Assembly (NCBI RefSeq): GCF_036016755.1
Contig: NZ_JAYXIH010000017.1
Location: 26,848-90,847, forward strand
Source: Aurantimonas coralicida_A
GTDB lineage: Bacteria > Pseudomonadota > Alphaproteobacteria > Rhizobiales > Rhizobiaceae
Direction of reading: 5' to 3'
Length of the DNA stretch: 64,000 nt
The notes below the pieces were generated by a model. The model did not search any database, had not been told where the DNA came from, and saw nothing but the letters and a program-made list of their open reading frames with translations. Below are positions 17,788 through 26,458 of the stretch, one piece after another. Position 1 is the first letter of the stretch. Every line of letters starts with the position of its first letter. Both the position numbers and the translations under genes were made by a program.

Positions 17788-19305
17788 ATGGATGTGCTCC
17801 ATCCTTGGAAACAGGCCGTGGAACTGCCCGCCGGCGGTCGCGCGCTCGCGGCTGTGCCACGGCTGCTGCGTATCGCGCTGACGACGCTGGCCTGCCTTGC
17901 GGCCCTTCCCGCAGCGGCCCAGCAGCGCATGCTCGACATCGGCAACGGCGGCGTGTCGAATGTGGTCGTGCGGCAAAGCTCGACGGTCACTATCACCACC
18001 AACCGGCCTTTCGCCAATCTCGTCGTTGGTGACGTCAAGATCGCCGATGTGGTGCCATTGTCCGATCGTTCCTTTTACATCCAGGGCCGGTCGAACGGGA
18101 TCACCAATATCTCGATCTACGATGACGGCGACAGGCTGCTCGGCGTCGTCGACACTCGTGTCAGCATGGACTTCGCCAACGTCCATTCCGCGATTCGCGC
18201 CGCCGTCCCCAGCGCGACGGTGAAGGTGACCAATTTCAACGATCGCATTCATCTCAGCGGAACCGTGAAGAGCGCGCCCGACGCGGTGAAGGTGATGGAC
18301 GTCGCCCAGCAATTCTCGTCCGAGCCGGTCATCAACGCGCTAGCGGTGACCGACGCCCAACAGGTCGCGCTGGAAGTGCGCGTGCTTGAGGCAAGGCGTA
18401 GTGCCGGCCGCGATCTCGGCGTCAACTTCCGCGTGTCCGGTGGCACTTCGCTCGGCGTCATCGGCTCCCGCGTCCGGTTGAATGCCGATCCCGACACCGG
18501 CCAGCCGAAATCCTATCTCGACGACAATGCCGGACGCAATTCGCAAGGCACGCCCTTCGGATCGCTGGTCGCTCAGGTTCTCGAGAGCGCCGGCGTTCGC
18601 GTCGACATGATCATCAATGCGCTCGAGAAGAAGGGCCTCGCGCGGCGGCTGGCACAGCCCAACCTGACCACCATGAGCGGCGAGAAGGCGAGCTTTCATG
18701 CCGGGGGCGAAGTGCCGATCCAGGCCGCCGTCGTCGGCGCCAACGGATCCTCCTCGACCCAAACCGAATACCGCCCCTACGGTGTCCGTCTCGAATTCCT
18801 GCCGACCGTTCTGGATAGCGGCTTGATCAATCTCAGGGTGATGACGGAGGTCAGCGAGATCGATCCAGCCGTCGTCGTCAACGGCAATCCCGGCTTCACG
18901 TCGCGCAAGGCGCAGACCGTCATCGAACTGCGCGACGGCCAGAGCTTCGCTATGGCCGGCCTGCTGCAAACCGTGAACGCCAAGACGATCGAGCAACTGC
19001 CGTGGATCGGCCAGGTTCCGATCCTCGGCGCCTTGTTCCGTTCGACCAGCTTCCAGAAGCAGGAAACCGATCTGGTGGTGGTCGTAACCCCCCGCCTCGT
19101 CCAACCGGCGAGCCCGGGCGAGCAACTTTATTCCCCGCTCGACCAGACCCGCTCTCCCGACGACGTCGAGCTGTTCGCGCTCGGCCTTCTCGAGGTGGAT
19201 AAGGACATGCTGCGATCGTTCAAGGAAGGCCAAGGCATTTCGGGACCCTACGGCCACATCATCGACATCGAGACGGATAACGGCAATGCGCACGCCCAGC
19301 CTTGA
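17788..19305 (+). CDS. cpaC: Tad pilus secretin CpaC/RcpA
   Basis: 505 residues from the ATG at 17788 (AAAGGT site; the longer frame from 17710 lacks a signal). The signal peptide (about 28-48, LTTLACLAALPAAA) is cleaved before QQRMLD. A BON/pilus-protein N-terminal domain (ANLVVGDVKIADVVPLSDRSFYIQGRSNGITNISIYD) precedes the secretin domain, with SARRAGRDLGVNFR-like and VPIQAAVVGANG regions and the closing PILGALFRSTSFQKQETDLVVVVTPRLV, the signature of type II/IV secretins. It forms the outer-membrane channel for the Tad pilus. It is the first gene of the main tad operon and overlaps the next gene by 20 bases. Confidence 0.92.
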   Translation: MDVLHPWKQAVELPAGGRALAAVPRLLRIALTTLACLAALPAAAQQRMLDIGNGGVSNVVVRQSSTVTITTNRPFANLVVGDVKIADVVPLSDRSFYIQGRSNGITNISIYDDGDRLLGVVDTRVSMDFANVHSAIRAAVPSATVKVTNFNDRIHLSGTVKSAPDAVKVMDVAQQFSSEPVINALAVTDAQQVALEVRVLEARRSAGRDLGVNFRVSGGTSLGVIGSRVRLNADPDTGQPKSYLDDNAGRNSQGTPFGSLVAQVLESAGVRVDMIINALEKKGLARRLAQPNLTTMSGEKASFHAGGEVPIQAAVVGANGSSSTQTEYRPYGVRLEFLPTVLDSGLINLRVMTEVSEIDPAVVVNGNPGFTSRKAQTVIELRDGQSFAMAGLLQTVNAKTIEQLPWIGQVPILGALFRSTSFQKQETDLVVVVTPRLVQPASPGEQLYSPLDQTRSPDDVELFALGLLEVDKDMLRSFKEGQGISGPYGHIIDIETDNGNAHAQP

Positions 19306-19576
19306 GATCGTCGTCCTTGCCGCCACTGCCCTGCTGACGGGCTGCGCGGACTATGCCAATCAGCGCGATACGATCTCGCTCGGGGCGGGTAACGCGATGC
19401 AAGCGAACATGGCGGTCCACACGGCGAACGCCTTTCCCCCTCATCGCAACGTCACGGCAATACGCACAGACGGACAGGTCGCCGAGCGGAACGTGCGTCT
19501 GTATCGCGGCACCGGATCCGCCGCCAGTCCGGCGCAACCAGCAGCAACCGCGCCCGCGGCACCCGCGGCGGAATGA
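19286..19576 (+). CDS. Small lipoprotein at the cpaD position
   Basis: 96 residues with a lipoprotein signal (LEIVVLAATALLTGC, lipobox cysteine at about 20). The mature part contains YANQRDTISLGAGNAMQANMAVHTANAFPP, which resembles the C-terminal motif of CpaD/TadZ-locus lipoproteins (a GxAxxxNxAxxVxxP pattern), but the protein is less than half the CpaD length. It ends in an alanine/proline tail. It starts inside the end of cpaC, so it is translationally coupled. It probably stands in for CpaD in the outer-membrane complex, inferred from position and lipidation. Confidence 0.7.
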   Translation: MRTPSLEIVVLAATALLTGCADYANQRDTISLGAGNAMQANMAVHTANAFPPHRNVTAIRTDGQVAERNVRLYRGTGSAASPAQPAATAPAAPAAE

Positions 19577-19751
19577 CGGCTGCCCGGTTCACCCGGCAGG
19601 CACGATACGATCGAGCCCGTGACGACCACGACAATTCGACCTGTCCCGTTAACGTCCTTTCTTAACGGGTGGTCAAGCTCGCGGCCCTAAGCTCCCTCGG
19701 ATTATGAGGAAGCAGGCGGGTTCGATAACAACCTTCCCGCACGGTAGGACA

Positions 19752-20579
19752 ATGATTCGAGCTCTCATCTTCGTGGCCGCGCTCGGTTCGGGCGGGCTCG
19801 CTGCCTGGATCACATTCGCCCAGGACGACACTCCTGTTCGGGTCGAGCAGGCGCCTGAGATCGCGCGCATCGCGATGAGCGAAGTGCTCGTGGCATCCGC
19901 CGAGATCGGCCAGGGACGATTGCTGGAAGAGACCAGCATGCGCTGGCAGTCATGGCCGGAAGGTGCCGTGTCCGCCGGTTTCATCACCCGTGCTTCCCAA
20001 CCCGACGCAATCGAGACGCTCGCCGGCTCGCTCGTCAAGAGTCAGTTCCAGGAAAGCGAACCGATCCGCAGCGACAAGTTGGCTCCCGCCGGCACCGGCT
20101 ATATGTCCGCCCTGCTGCCGGCTGGCAAACGCGCGGTCGCGGTCCGGGTCTCGGCGGAAAACACGGCCGGCGGGTTCGTACTGCCCAATGACCGGGTCGA
20201 TGTTGTCCACACCTACACGCGACCGAGCGTCGGTACCGAGCCGCCGCAGAGCGTCAGCCGCGCGATCTTGAGGAATGTCCGCGTGCTGGCTGTCGACCAA
20301 AGCCGCAACGCCGACCCGGCCAACCCGCAACAGGTCGTGGTCGGGCGGACGGCAACCCTAGAACTGGACATCCAGCAGGTGGAACAGATCACCGCCGCCG
20401 AGGCCTCCGGGACTCTGTCCCTGGCCTTGCGGTCGGCAGCGGATCTCAACGAGCCGAAGCTCGCGGTCAAGCGCCGAGAGCCGACAGTCGGCGTCTATCG
20501 TGACGGCAAGATGGAGGTCGTGAAGGTCGCGCCACATACCGCGGGATCGCTGTGGCGAGCTCGCCAGTCGTCGCCTTGA
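19752..20579 (+). CDS. cpaB: Flp pilus assembly protein CpaB/RcpC
   Basis: 275 residues from the ATG at 19752 behind a good GGTAGGA site. A single N-terminal membrane segment (IRALIFVAALGSGGLAAWITF) is followed by an SAF/AFP-III-like domain (VLVASAEIGQGRLLEETSMRWQSWPEG) and an RcpC/CpaB domain (AVAVRVSAENTAGGFVLPNDRVDVVHTYTR, ILRNVRVLAVDQ, VGRTATLELDIQQVEQITAAEASGTLSLALRS). CpaB sits in the periplasm and links the inner-membrane machine to the secretin. It follows cpaC here, whereas cpaB usually precedes cpaC. Confidence 0.93.
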   Translation: MIRALIFVAALGSGGLAAWITFAQDDTPVRVEQAPEIARIAMSEVLVASAEIGQGRLLEETSMRWQSWPEGAVSAGFITRASQPDAIETLAGSLVKSQFQESEPIRSDKLAPAGTGYMSALLPAGKRAVAVRVSAENTAGGFVLPNDRVDVVHTYTRPSVGTEPPQSVSRAILRNVRVLAVDQSRNADPANPQQVVVGRTATLELDIQQVEQITAAEASGTLSLALRSAADLNEPKLAVKRREPTVGVYRDGKMEVVKVAPHTAGSLWRARQSSP

Positions 20580-20596
20580 CGGACGACGAGGCGCCC

Positions 20597-21877
20597 ATGA
20601 TGCCTGCTTCCTCCGCTACCGGGGACAAGGCACCGCCGAAACAGACGGCGACGAACGCGTCCGCCACCGGCAGCCTGATCATTCCGCAAATCGCCATCGC
20701 GGTCTTCACCGAGACCGAGGAGCTTGCCCGGACCGCCGAGGCGGCCGCGTCGGACCGACGCCTGCAACGGACGCGATTGACGGTCCATGGCGGCGGATTG
20801 CCGGCTGCGATCGAGCTTTACGGCAAGGGTCCGACCCCCAATCTCATCATCGTTGAAACGACGGCCGAGAATGCCGCGCTGTTCGCAGGGCTGAACGCGC
20901 TGGCCGATGTCTGCCTGACCAGCACCAAAGTCATCGTGATCGGACACCGCAACGACATCACGCTCTACCGGGAACTGATCGAGCAGGGCATCCACGAATA
21001 TGTCGTCGCCCCGCTGGACGTAATGTCGCTGATCGCCACGATCGGCCGCCTCTACAAAAGCGCTGGCGCGCAGAAGCTTGGAAAGGTCTGCGCCTTCTTT
21101 GGCGCGCGTGGGGGCGTCGGTTCATCGACCGTGGCGCACAATACTGCCTGGTCGCTGGCCTCGTCCTTCGATTCCGACGTTCTTCTGATCGATATGGATC
21201 TACCCTTCGGCACCGCCGGCCTGGACTTCAACATCGAGGCGGCACAGGGGGTCATGGACGCGATCAGCGACGCCGACCGGCTTGACGACGTGCTGCTGGA
21301 GCGGATCATGACGCAGCGTGGCGAACGGCTCAGCATCCTGACGCCGCCGCTCGCGCTGACGAACGCCTACGATCTGCGGGAGACGGATTTCAACGGCCTC
21401 ATCGACATCGCGCGATCGAGCGCCAGGCTGACGATCCTCGACCTTCCCCATATGTGGACCGCCTGGGTCAAACGGCTTCTGACCGACGCGGACGACGTCG
21501 TCATCACCGCTGCGCCGGACCTCGCCAATATGCGCAACGTCAAGGGCGTCATCGAATTCCTGCGGTCCACCCGGCCGCATGACAGCCCTCCCAAGCTGGT
21601 CCTGAACCAGATCGGCATCCCGAAACGCCCGGAGATCAAGGCTCCGGCCTTTGCCACTGCCGTCGCGCTCGAGCCCAGCCTCAGCATCCCCTTCGACCCG
21701 GCGCTTTTCGGCAACGCAGCCAATGACGGTCGCATGATCGGGGAAACATCGGCCCGTTCGCCCGTGGCCCGCTCGTTTGACGAACTCGCACACTCCCTGA
21801 TCAGCGGCAAGGCGGTGTCGCGGCCCGCGAGGAAAGGCATCAATGCTCTTGCCGCGCGCTTGGTCGGGAGGCGTTGA
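20597..21877 (+). CDS. cpaE: Pilus assembly ATPase CpaE/TadZ
   Basis: 426 residues from ATG 20597 (GACGAGG site, 17 bases after cpaB); the frame extends to a GTG at 20552 inside cpaB. An atypical receiver-like domain (IAIAVFTETEELARTAEAAASD; QGIHEYVVAPLDVMSLIATIGRLYK) precedes a MinD/ParA-like ATPase with the deviant Walker A motif FGARGGVGSSTVAHNTAW and VLLIDMDLPFGTAGLDFN. CpaE/TadZ places the pilus machine at the cell pole. The receiver part lacks a clear phosphorylatable Asp. Operon position between cpaB and tadE agrees. Confidence 0.93.
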   Translation: MMPASSATGDKAPPKQTATNASATGSLIIPQIAIAVFTETEELARTAEAAASDRRLQRTRLTVHGGGLPAAIELYGKGPTPNLIIVETTAENAALFAGLNALADVCLTSTKVIVIGHRNDITLYRELIEQGIHEYVVAPLDVMSLIATIGRLYKSAGAQKLGKVCAFFGARGGVGSSTVAHNTAWSLASSFDSDVLLIDMDLPFGTAGLDFNIEAAQGVMDAISDADRLDDVLLERIMTQRGERLSILTPPLALTNAYDLRETDFNGLIDIARSSARLTILDLPHMWTAWVKRLLTDADDVVITAAPDLANMRNVKGVIEFLRSTRPHDSPPKLVLNQIGIPKRPEIKAPAFATAVALEPSLSIPFDPALFGNAANDGRMIGETSARSPVARSFDELAHSLISGKAVSRPARKGINALAARLVGRR

Positions 21878-21883
21878 ACCGCG

Positions 21884-22402
21884 ATGCGCGCTCTGCCGCC
21901 CTTTTCCCGGGACCGACGACGCAGCCGCCCTCGTCTCCGGCGATCGGCGGATCGCTTCCAGGCGCTGATGGCCGGCAGGGACGGCGTCTCGGCGGTCGAA
22001 TTCGCTCTCTTCGCACCGATCCTGTTCTTCGCTCTCATCGCGACGGCGGATCTCGGCCTGGCGTTGAACGAACGAATGGCGATCGACCACGTCCTGCGCG
22101 CGGGCGCCCAGACCGCTATGGCCGATCCGGGTGAGCAGCGTGTCATCGACGTCATGACGGCCACCGCCACGCCGAATTTTCCGCCCCCGACAGACCCCGC
22201 GGTCGCCCCCGATCTGGTGATGTCGGTGTCGCGCTATTACGCCTGCCCGGAAGCGCCCGACGTCGCGGTGCCCGCCTCGACCAGTTGCGCCGGATCAGCG
22301 CCGACCTACAGCTTCTATCAAATTGGCGGGACAAAGACTTACAGCGGCTGGATCATTCCTGATCTCAACTTCCGGCCGCAGATTCAGGTGCAGGTACGAT
22401 GA
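21884..22402 (+). CDS. TadE-like minor pilin
   Basis: 172 residues. An arginine-rich N-terminus (RDRRRSRPRLRRSADR) is followed by AGRDGVSAVEFALFAPILFFALIATADLGLALNER, the TadE prepilin-like motif (GxSAVEFA with the Glu after the cleavage point) and its single helix. The C-terminal part is a periplasmic domain with a Cys pair (YYACPEAP...SCAGSAP). TadE-type pseudopilins are processed by a prepilin peptidase and help initiate Tad pili. The stop overlaps the next start (ATGA). Confidence 0.88.
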   Translation: MRALPPFSRDRRRSRPRLRRSADRFQALMAGRDGVSAVEFALFAPILFFALIATADLGLALNERMAIDHVLRAGAQTAMADPGEQRVIDVMTATATPNFPPPTDPAVAPDLVMSVSRYYACPEAPDVAVPASTSCAGSAPTYSFYQIGGTKTYSGWIIPDLNFRPQIQVQVR

Positions 22403-22791
22403 GCCTGCGGAACCGCTTTCGAAACGACGATGTGGGTGCGACGGCCGTCGAATTCGCCATCATATGCTTTCCGTTATTGCTTGTTTCGCTCGGCGTCGTC
22501 GAATTCGGGCGGGCCCTGAATGTCCGCAACGACCTCGCCTTCGCGGCGGATTTCGCGGTTCGCTCCGTTCTTAACGACGCGACGGTTCCAAATCCGGATC
22601 TGGATTCGACAATCCGCACATCCTTCACCGGCAACCGCCCCGACCTTCTTCAAATTGATTTTGGCACGGCTGCGGAAGCGGGCGTGTCGTTTCGCACGGT
22701 CGCGATCACCTATCCCTTTGAGTTCGTGGTTCCGGGGGTGTCGGCAAACGGCATGACGCTGAGCGTGTCCCGTCGCATTCCGCTGAACTGA
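22399..22791 (+). CDS. TadE-like minor pilin (second copy)
   Basis: 130 residues. NDDVGATAVEFAIICFPLLLVSLGVVEFGRALNVRNDL carries the TadE motif (GATAVEFA, conserved Glu) and helix, followed by a short beta-rich domain. It overlaps the preceding tadE-like gene by four bases, so the two are translated as a pair and probably form a heteromeric pseudopilin (TadE/TadF style). About 255 bases without a gene separate it from cpaF. Confidence 0.87.
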   Translation: MSLRNRFRNDDVGATAVEFAIICFPLLLVSLGVVEFGRALNVRNDLAFAADFAVRSVLNDATVPNPDLDSTIRTSFTGNRPDLLQIDFGTAAEAGVSFRTVAITYPFEFVVPGVSANGMTLSVSRRIPLN

Positions 22792-23046
22792 CCGCAGCCC
22801 CTTGCGCCGCTGGGTGCATTCCGCCCCGATTTATTCGCTATTGATTACAATTGCGTCGATCGATTTTACGGCGCTGCAATCGTGGTTCGATAGCATCCCC
22901 CCAGTCAGGCGATGACCGCTTCGAGATCCTGAGACGGCCGGTTCGCCGCAAGTGCGGCGCAACCGACACACGGCTTCAGGCGTCACAATGGACGTGACCC
23001 CATCCTCGGACGTCAGGCCGCCATAGCGTATCGCTGCGGAGGAACC
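22792..23046. other. Gene-free gap inside the tad locus
   Basis: No reading frame or clear hairpin with a U-tract is visible between the second tadE-like gene and cpaF. The spacing suggests a separate promoter for cpaF-tadB-tadC-tadG, but no unambiguous -35/-10 pair can be named. Confidence 0.4.
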
Positions 23047-24468
23047 ATGTTCGGCAGGAAGACGGAAGAGGAGAGCACTCCAGCCGCGTCCAACGACGAC
23101 GCTGTGGCTTGCGTCATCCCCACCAGCGAAACCGCCATCACGCCGCCGCGGGTCGTGCGCCCGGAAAAGCAGCCGCGCGGCGAAAAGCACTTTTCCCTGA
23201 AGCGAGAGATCTTCGACGCGTTGGTGGACGCGATCGACGTGTCCGTCCTGTCGACCATGAAGACCGACGAAGCGCGCGAGGAGATCGTCCAGGTCGTCAA
23301 TGACATCATCACGGCGAAGAAGGTTCAGATCAGCATCGCCGAGCAGGAGGCGCTGGTCGGCGAAATCTGCGACGACGTGCTCGGCTACGGGCCGCTGGAG
23401 CCGCTGCTCGCCCGCGACGACATCGCCGACATCATGGTCAATGGTCGCAACCGCATTTTCATCGAGGTGAACGGCAAGGTGCAGGAGACGGACGTCCGTT
23501 TTCAGGACAACCAGCAACTGCTCAATGTCTGCCAACGGATCGTCAGTCAGGTTGGCCGGCGCGTCGATGAGTCGAGCCCGATCTGCGATGCCCGGTTGGC
23601 CGACGGCTCCCGCGTCAACGTCATCGCACCACCGCTGGCGATCGACGGACCGACGCTGACGATCCGCAAGTTCAAGAAGGACAAGCTGACGCTCGACGAT
23701 CTGGTCCGGTTTGGCGCGATCTCCCCGGAAGGCGCCACCATCCTCCAGATCATCGGCCGGGTGCGCTGCAACGTCGTCATCTCCGGCGGTACCGGCTCGG
23801 GCAAGACGACGCTGCTCAACTGCCTGACCCGCTATATCGACGAAGACGAGCGCATCATCACCTGCGAGGATTCGGCCGAGCTGCAGTTGCAGCAGCCGCA
23901 TGTCGTCCGGCTGGAAACCCGCCCGCCCAACATCGAGGGCGAGGGTGAGATCACCATGCGCGCCCTGGTCAAGAACTGCCTGCGCATGCGCCCCGAGCGG
24001 ATCATCGTCGGCGAGGTGCGCGGACCCGAGGTGTTCGATCTCCTGCAGGCGATGAACACCGGCCATGACGGCTCGATGGGCACGATCCACTCCAACTCGC
24101 CGCGCGAATGCTTGAAGCGCATGGAATCGATGATCGCCATGGGCGGTTTCTCGCTACCGGCGACCACGGTCCGAGAGATCATCGTCGGCTCCGTCGACGT
24201 CATCATCCAGGCCGCGCGGCTGCGCGACGGCTCGCGCCGGATCACCCACATCACCGAAGTGCTCGGCATGGAGGGCGACGTGATCACCACCCAGGATCTG
24301 TTCGTCTACGACATGGTCGGCGAGGACGCCGACGGCAAGGTGCTCGGCCGTCACCGTTCGACCGGGGTTGGACGGCCGGGATTCTGGGATCGCGCCCGCT
24401 ACTACAACGAGGATAAGCGCCTCGCGGCCGCCCTCGACGCCGCCGAGCAGAGCGCCGTGGCCGCCTGA
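23047..24468 (+). CDS. cpaF: Tad pilus assembly ATPase CpaF/TadA
   Basis: 473 residues, the usual length for TadA/CpaF. Type II/IV secretion ATPase features are all present: GPLEPLLARDDIADIMVNG, Walker A GGTGSGKTTLLNCL, the Asp box ITCEDSAELQLQQPHVVRLETRPPN, Walker B RIIVGEVRGPEVFDLLQAMNTGHDGSMGTIHSNSPRE and the His box. It hydrolyses ATP in the cytoplasm to extend (and, in Tad systems, retract) the pilus, acting on TadB/TadC. It starts at ATG 23047 and is followed two bases after its stop by tadB. Confidence 0.95.
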   Translation: MFGRKTEEESTPAASNDDAVACVIPTSETAITPPRVVRPEKQPRGEKHFSLKREIFDALVDAIDVSVLSTMKTDEAREEIVQVVNDIITAKKVQISIAEQEALVGEICDDVLGYGPLEPLLARDDIADIMVNGRNRIFIEVNGKVQETDVRFQDNQQLLNVCQRIVSQVGRRVDESSPICDARLADGSRVNVIAPPLAIDGPTLTIRKFKKDKLTLDDLVRFGAISPEGATILQIIGRVRCNVVISGGTGSGKTTLLNCLTRYIDEDERIITCEDSAELQLQQPHVVRLETRPPNIEGEGEITMRALVKNCLRMRPERIIVGEVRGPEVFDLLQAMNTGHDGSMGTIHSNSPRECLKRMESMIAMGGFSLPATTVREIIVGSVDVIIQAARLRDGSRRITHITEVLGMEGDVITTQDLFVYDMVGEDADGKVLGRHRSTGVGRPGFWDRARYYNEDKRLAAALDAAEQSAVAA

Positions 24469-24470
24469 CC

Positions 24471-25478
24471 ATGTTGTATGACGGCCTTTCCCCGACCAAT
24501 TTGATCTACGCTCTCGCGGCGCTCTGCAGTGGTGGCCTACTGCTTTCCTTCGTCTATCCCGGCGGCGCCAAGCGACGCGCCTACGACAGCCGCTTCACCG
24601 CGATCGCCACCAGCGGTCCCGCGGTGGCCGGGCCCAACCGCAACTCCGAGAACGCCCGCCGCAAACGATCCGTCGAGGAGACCCTGCGCGAGATCGAGGA
24701 AAAGCAGAAGAGCCAGGCGAAGCGAAACAAATCGAAGCCCAAGCTGATCGTGCGCTTGCGGCAAGCCGAGCTCAGCTGGTCGAAACGAACCTATTATGTG
24801 GTTTGCGCCGCCGCCGCCGCCGTGACCTTCCTCGTCGTTGTGGCGGTGGGAGGCGAACCGCTTGCGGCCGGCGGGTTCGCGATCGCCGGGGGCCTGTTTC
24901 TGCCGCACCTCTTCGTCAATTTTCGACGCAACCGCCGCTTCAAGCGTTTCACGGCGGAATTCACGTCGGCCGTCGACGTCATCGTGCGCGGCATCAAATC
25001 CGGCCTGCCGCTGAGCGATTGCATGAAGATCATCGCGACGGAAGCGCAGGACCCGGTGCGCAGCGAATTCAAGACGGTCGTCGAGGATCAGACCCTGGGC
25101 GTCCCCATGGACGAGGCCGTGCAGCGCCTTGCCGAACGGGTGCCGCTCTCGGAGGCCAACTTCTTCGCCATCGTGATCGGCATCCAGGCCCGCAGCGGCG
25201 GAAGTCTGGCGGAAGCCCTCGGCAATCTTTCCAAGGTGCTGCGCGAGCGCAAGAAGATGCAGGCGAAGATCAAGGCGATGAGTTCCGAAGCCAAGGCCTC
25301 GGGGGGAATTATCGGTTCCCTGCCGGTCATCGTCGCCGGCCTCGTCTACGTCACCACCCCCGACTACATCTCGCTGCTGTTCACGGAGACCCTCGGCAAT
25401 ATCGTCCTGGCCGGCAGCGCCGTGTGGATGATGTTCGGCATCCTGGTGATGCGCAAAATGATCAATTTCGATTTCTGA
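24471..25478 (+). CDS. tadB: Tad inner-membrane platform protein TadB
   Basis: 335 residues. An N-terminal helix (NLIYALAALCSGGLLLSFVYP), a charged linker, two helices near 110-150, then the T2SSF domain (FTSAVDVIVRGIKSGLPLSDCMKIIATEAQDPVRSEFKTV; VPLSEANFFAIVIGIQARSGGSLAEALGNLSKVLRERKKM) and two C-terminal helices. This is the standard TadB layout; with TadC it forms the platform that takes up pilin from the membrane. It starts two bases after cpaF ends and sits directly before tadC. Confidence 0.93.
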   Translation: MLYDGLSPTNLIYALAALCSGGLLLSFVYPGGAKRRAYDSRFTAIATSGPAVAGPNRNSENARRKRSVEETLREIEEKQKSQAKRNKSKPKLIVRLRQAELSWSKRTYYVVCAAAAAVTFLVVVAVGGEPLAAGGFAIAGGLFLPHLFVNFRRNRRFKRFTAEFTSAVDVIVRGIKSGLPLSDCMKIIATEAQDPVRSEFKTVVEDQTLGVPMDEAVQRLAERVPLSEANFFAIVIGIQARSGGSLAEALGNLSKVLRERKKMQAKIKAMSSEAKASGGIIGSLPVIVAGLVYVTTPDYISLLFTETLGNIVLAGSAVWMMFGILVMRKMINFDF

Positions 25479-25480
25479 GG

Positions 25481-26458
25481 ATGATGATGGACTTCTCATT
25501 CATCCCGACCGACCCGAAACCAGTCATCGCCCTTCTGTCGGCGTTCTCGAGCTTTTCCGCCATCCTGTTGGTAAGCTGGCCGTATCTCGCCCGCGATACC
25601 CTCGGCGAGCGGATGCGGCAGGTGGGCGAGGAAAGAGAGCGCATTCGCCTGCGCGAACGTTCCCATCTTTCCGATCGCAAGGATCCGCTGCTGCTGCGGG
25701 CGCCGCCCAAGAAATTTTATCAGGCCATCGTGAATCACTTCAATCTGTCCGAACAGGTCGGGGACGGCGAGATCGCCCGGATGTTGGCGCGGGCCGGCTA
25801 TCGCGGCCGAGGACCGGTGGTCGGTTTCCTGGCCGCGCGCATCCTCGCTCCAGTCGCCATGTTCGTCGCCGCCCTCGGTTACATGGTGATGTTCCTCAGT
25901 GAAGCGACACCACTGCTTCCCAAGATCGCCATCGGTCTGGGGGCCGGCTATTTCGGCTATTACCTTCCGATCATTCTTTTGAAAAACCGAACGACCAAGC
26001 GGCAGACGTCGATCCGCCGGGCCTGGCCCGAGGCGCTCGACCTGATGCTGATCTGTGTGGAATCCGGCATGAGCGTCGAGGGCGCATTCCGCAAGGTGTC
26101 CGAGGAGATCGGTGTCCAATCCATCGAGCTCGCGGAGGAGATGAACCTGACGACGGCGGAGCTTTCCTATCTTCAGGATCGCCGCAAGGCGTTCGAGAAT
26201 CTCAGTCTGCGTACAGGCCTCGACGGGGTAAAAGCCGTCGTGACCAGCCTTATCCAGGCCGAGCGCTACGGCACGCCCGTCGGTCAGGCCCTGCGCGTGC
26301 TGGCCCAGGAAAACCGCGACATGCGCATGAGCGAGGCGGAAAAGCGAGCCGCCGCGCTGCCACCGAAGCTGACCGTTCCGATGATCCTGTTTTTCCTTCC
26401 CGTCCTTTTCGCCATCATCATCACACCGGCGATTATTCGGGTCATGCAGGCGCAATGA
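25481..26458 (+). CDS. tadC: Tad inner-membrane platform protein TadC
   Basis: About 325 residues. Three ATGs in a row (25481, 25484, 25487); a GAGG site at 25477-25480 best fits 25487. The frame is open much further upstream inside tadB, but that is a chance extension. Helices at the N-terminus (VIALLSAFSSFSAILLVSW) and middle (ILAPVAMFVAALGYMVMFLSEAT), the T2SSF domain (WPEALDLMLICVESGMSVEGAFRKVSEEIG; TSLIQAERYGTPVGQALRVLAQENRDMRMSEAEKRAAALPPKLTVPMILFF) and a final helix match TadC. The stop overlaps the tadG start (ATGA). Confidence 0.93.
   Translation: MMMDFSFIPTDPKPVIALLSAFSSFSAILLVSWPYLARDTLGERMRQVGEERERIRLRERSHLSDRKDPLLLRAPPKKFYQAIVNHFNLSEQVGDGEIARMLARAGYRGRGPVVGFLAARILAPVAMFVAALGYMVMFLSEATPLLPKIAIGLGAGYFGYYLPIILLKNRTTKRQTSIRRAWPEALDLMLICVESGMSVEGAFRKVSEEIGVQSIELAEEMNLTTAELSYLQDRRKAFENLSLRTGLDGVKAVVTSLIQAERYGTPVGQALRVLAQENRDMRMSEAEKRAAALPPKLTVPMILFFLPVLFAIIITPAIIRVMQAQ

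Noticed and set aside
24803..25480. An upstream extension of tadC reaching into tadB
   Set aside because: The same frame is open by chance inside tadB; the ribosome site and family start are at 25481-25487.
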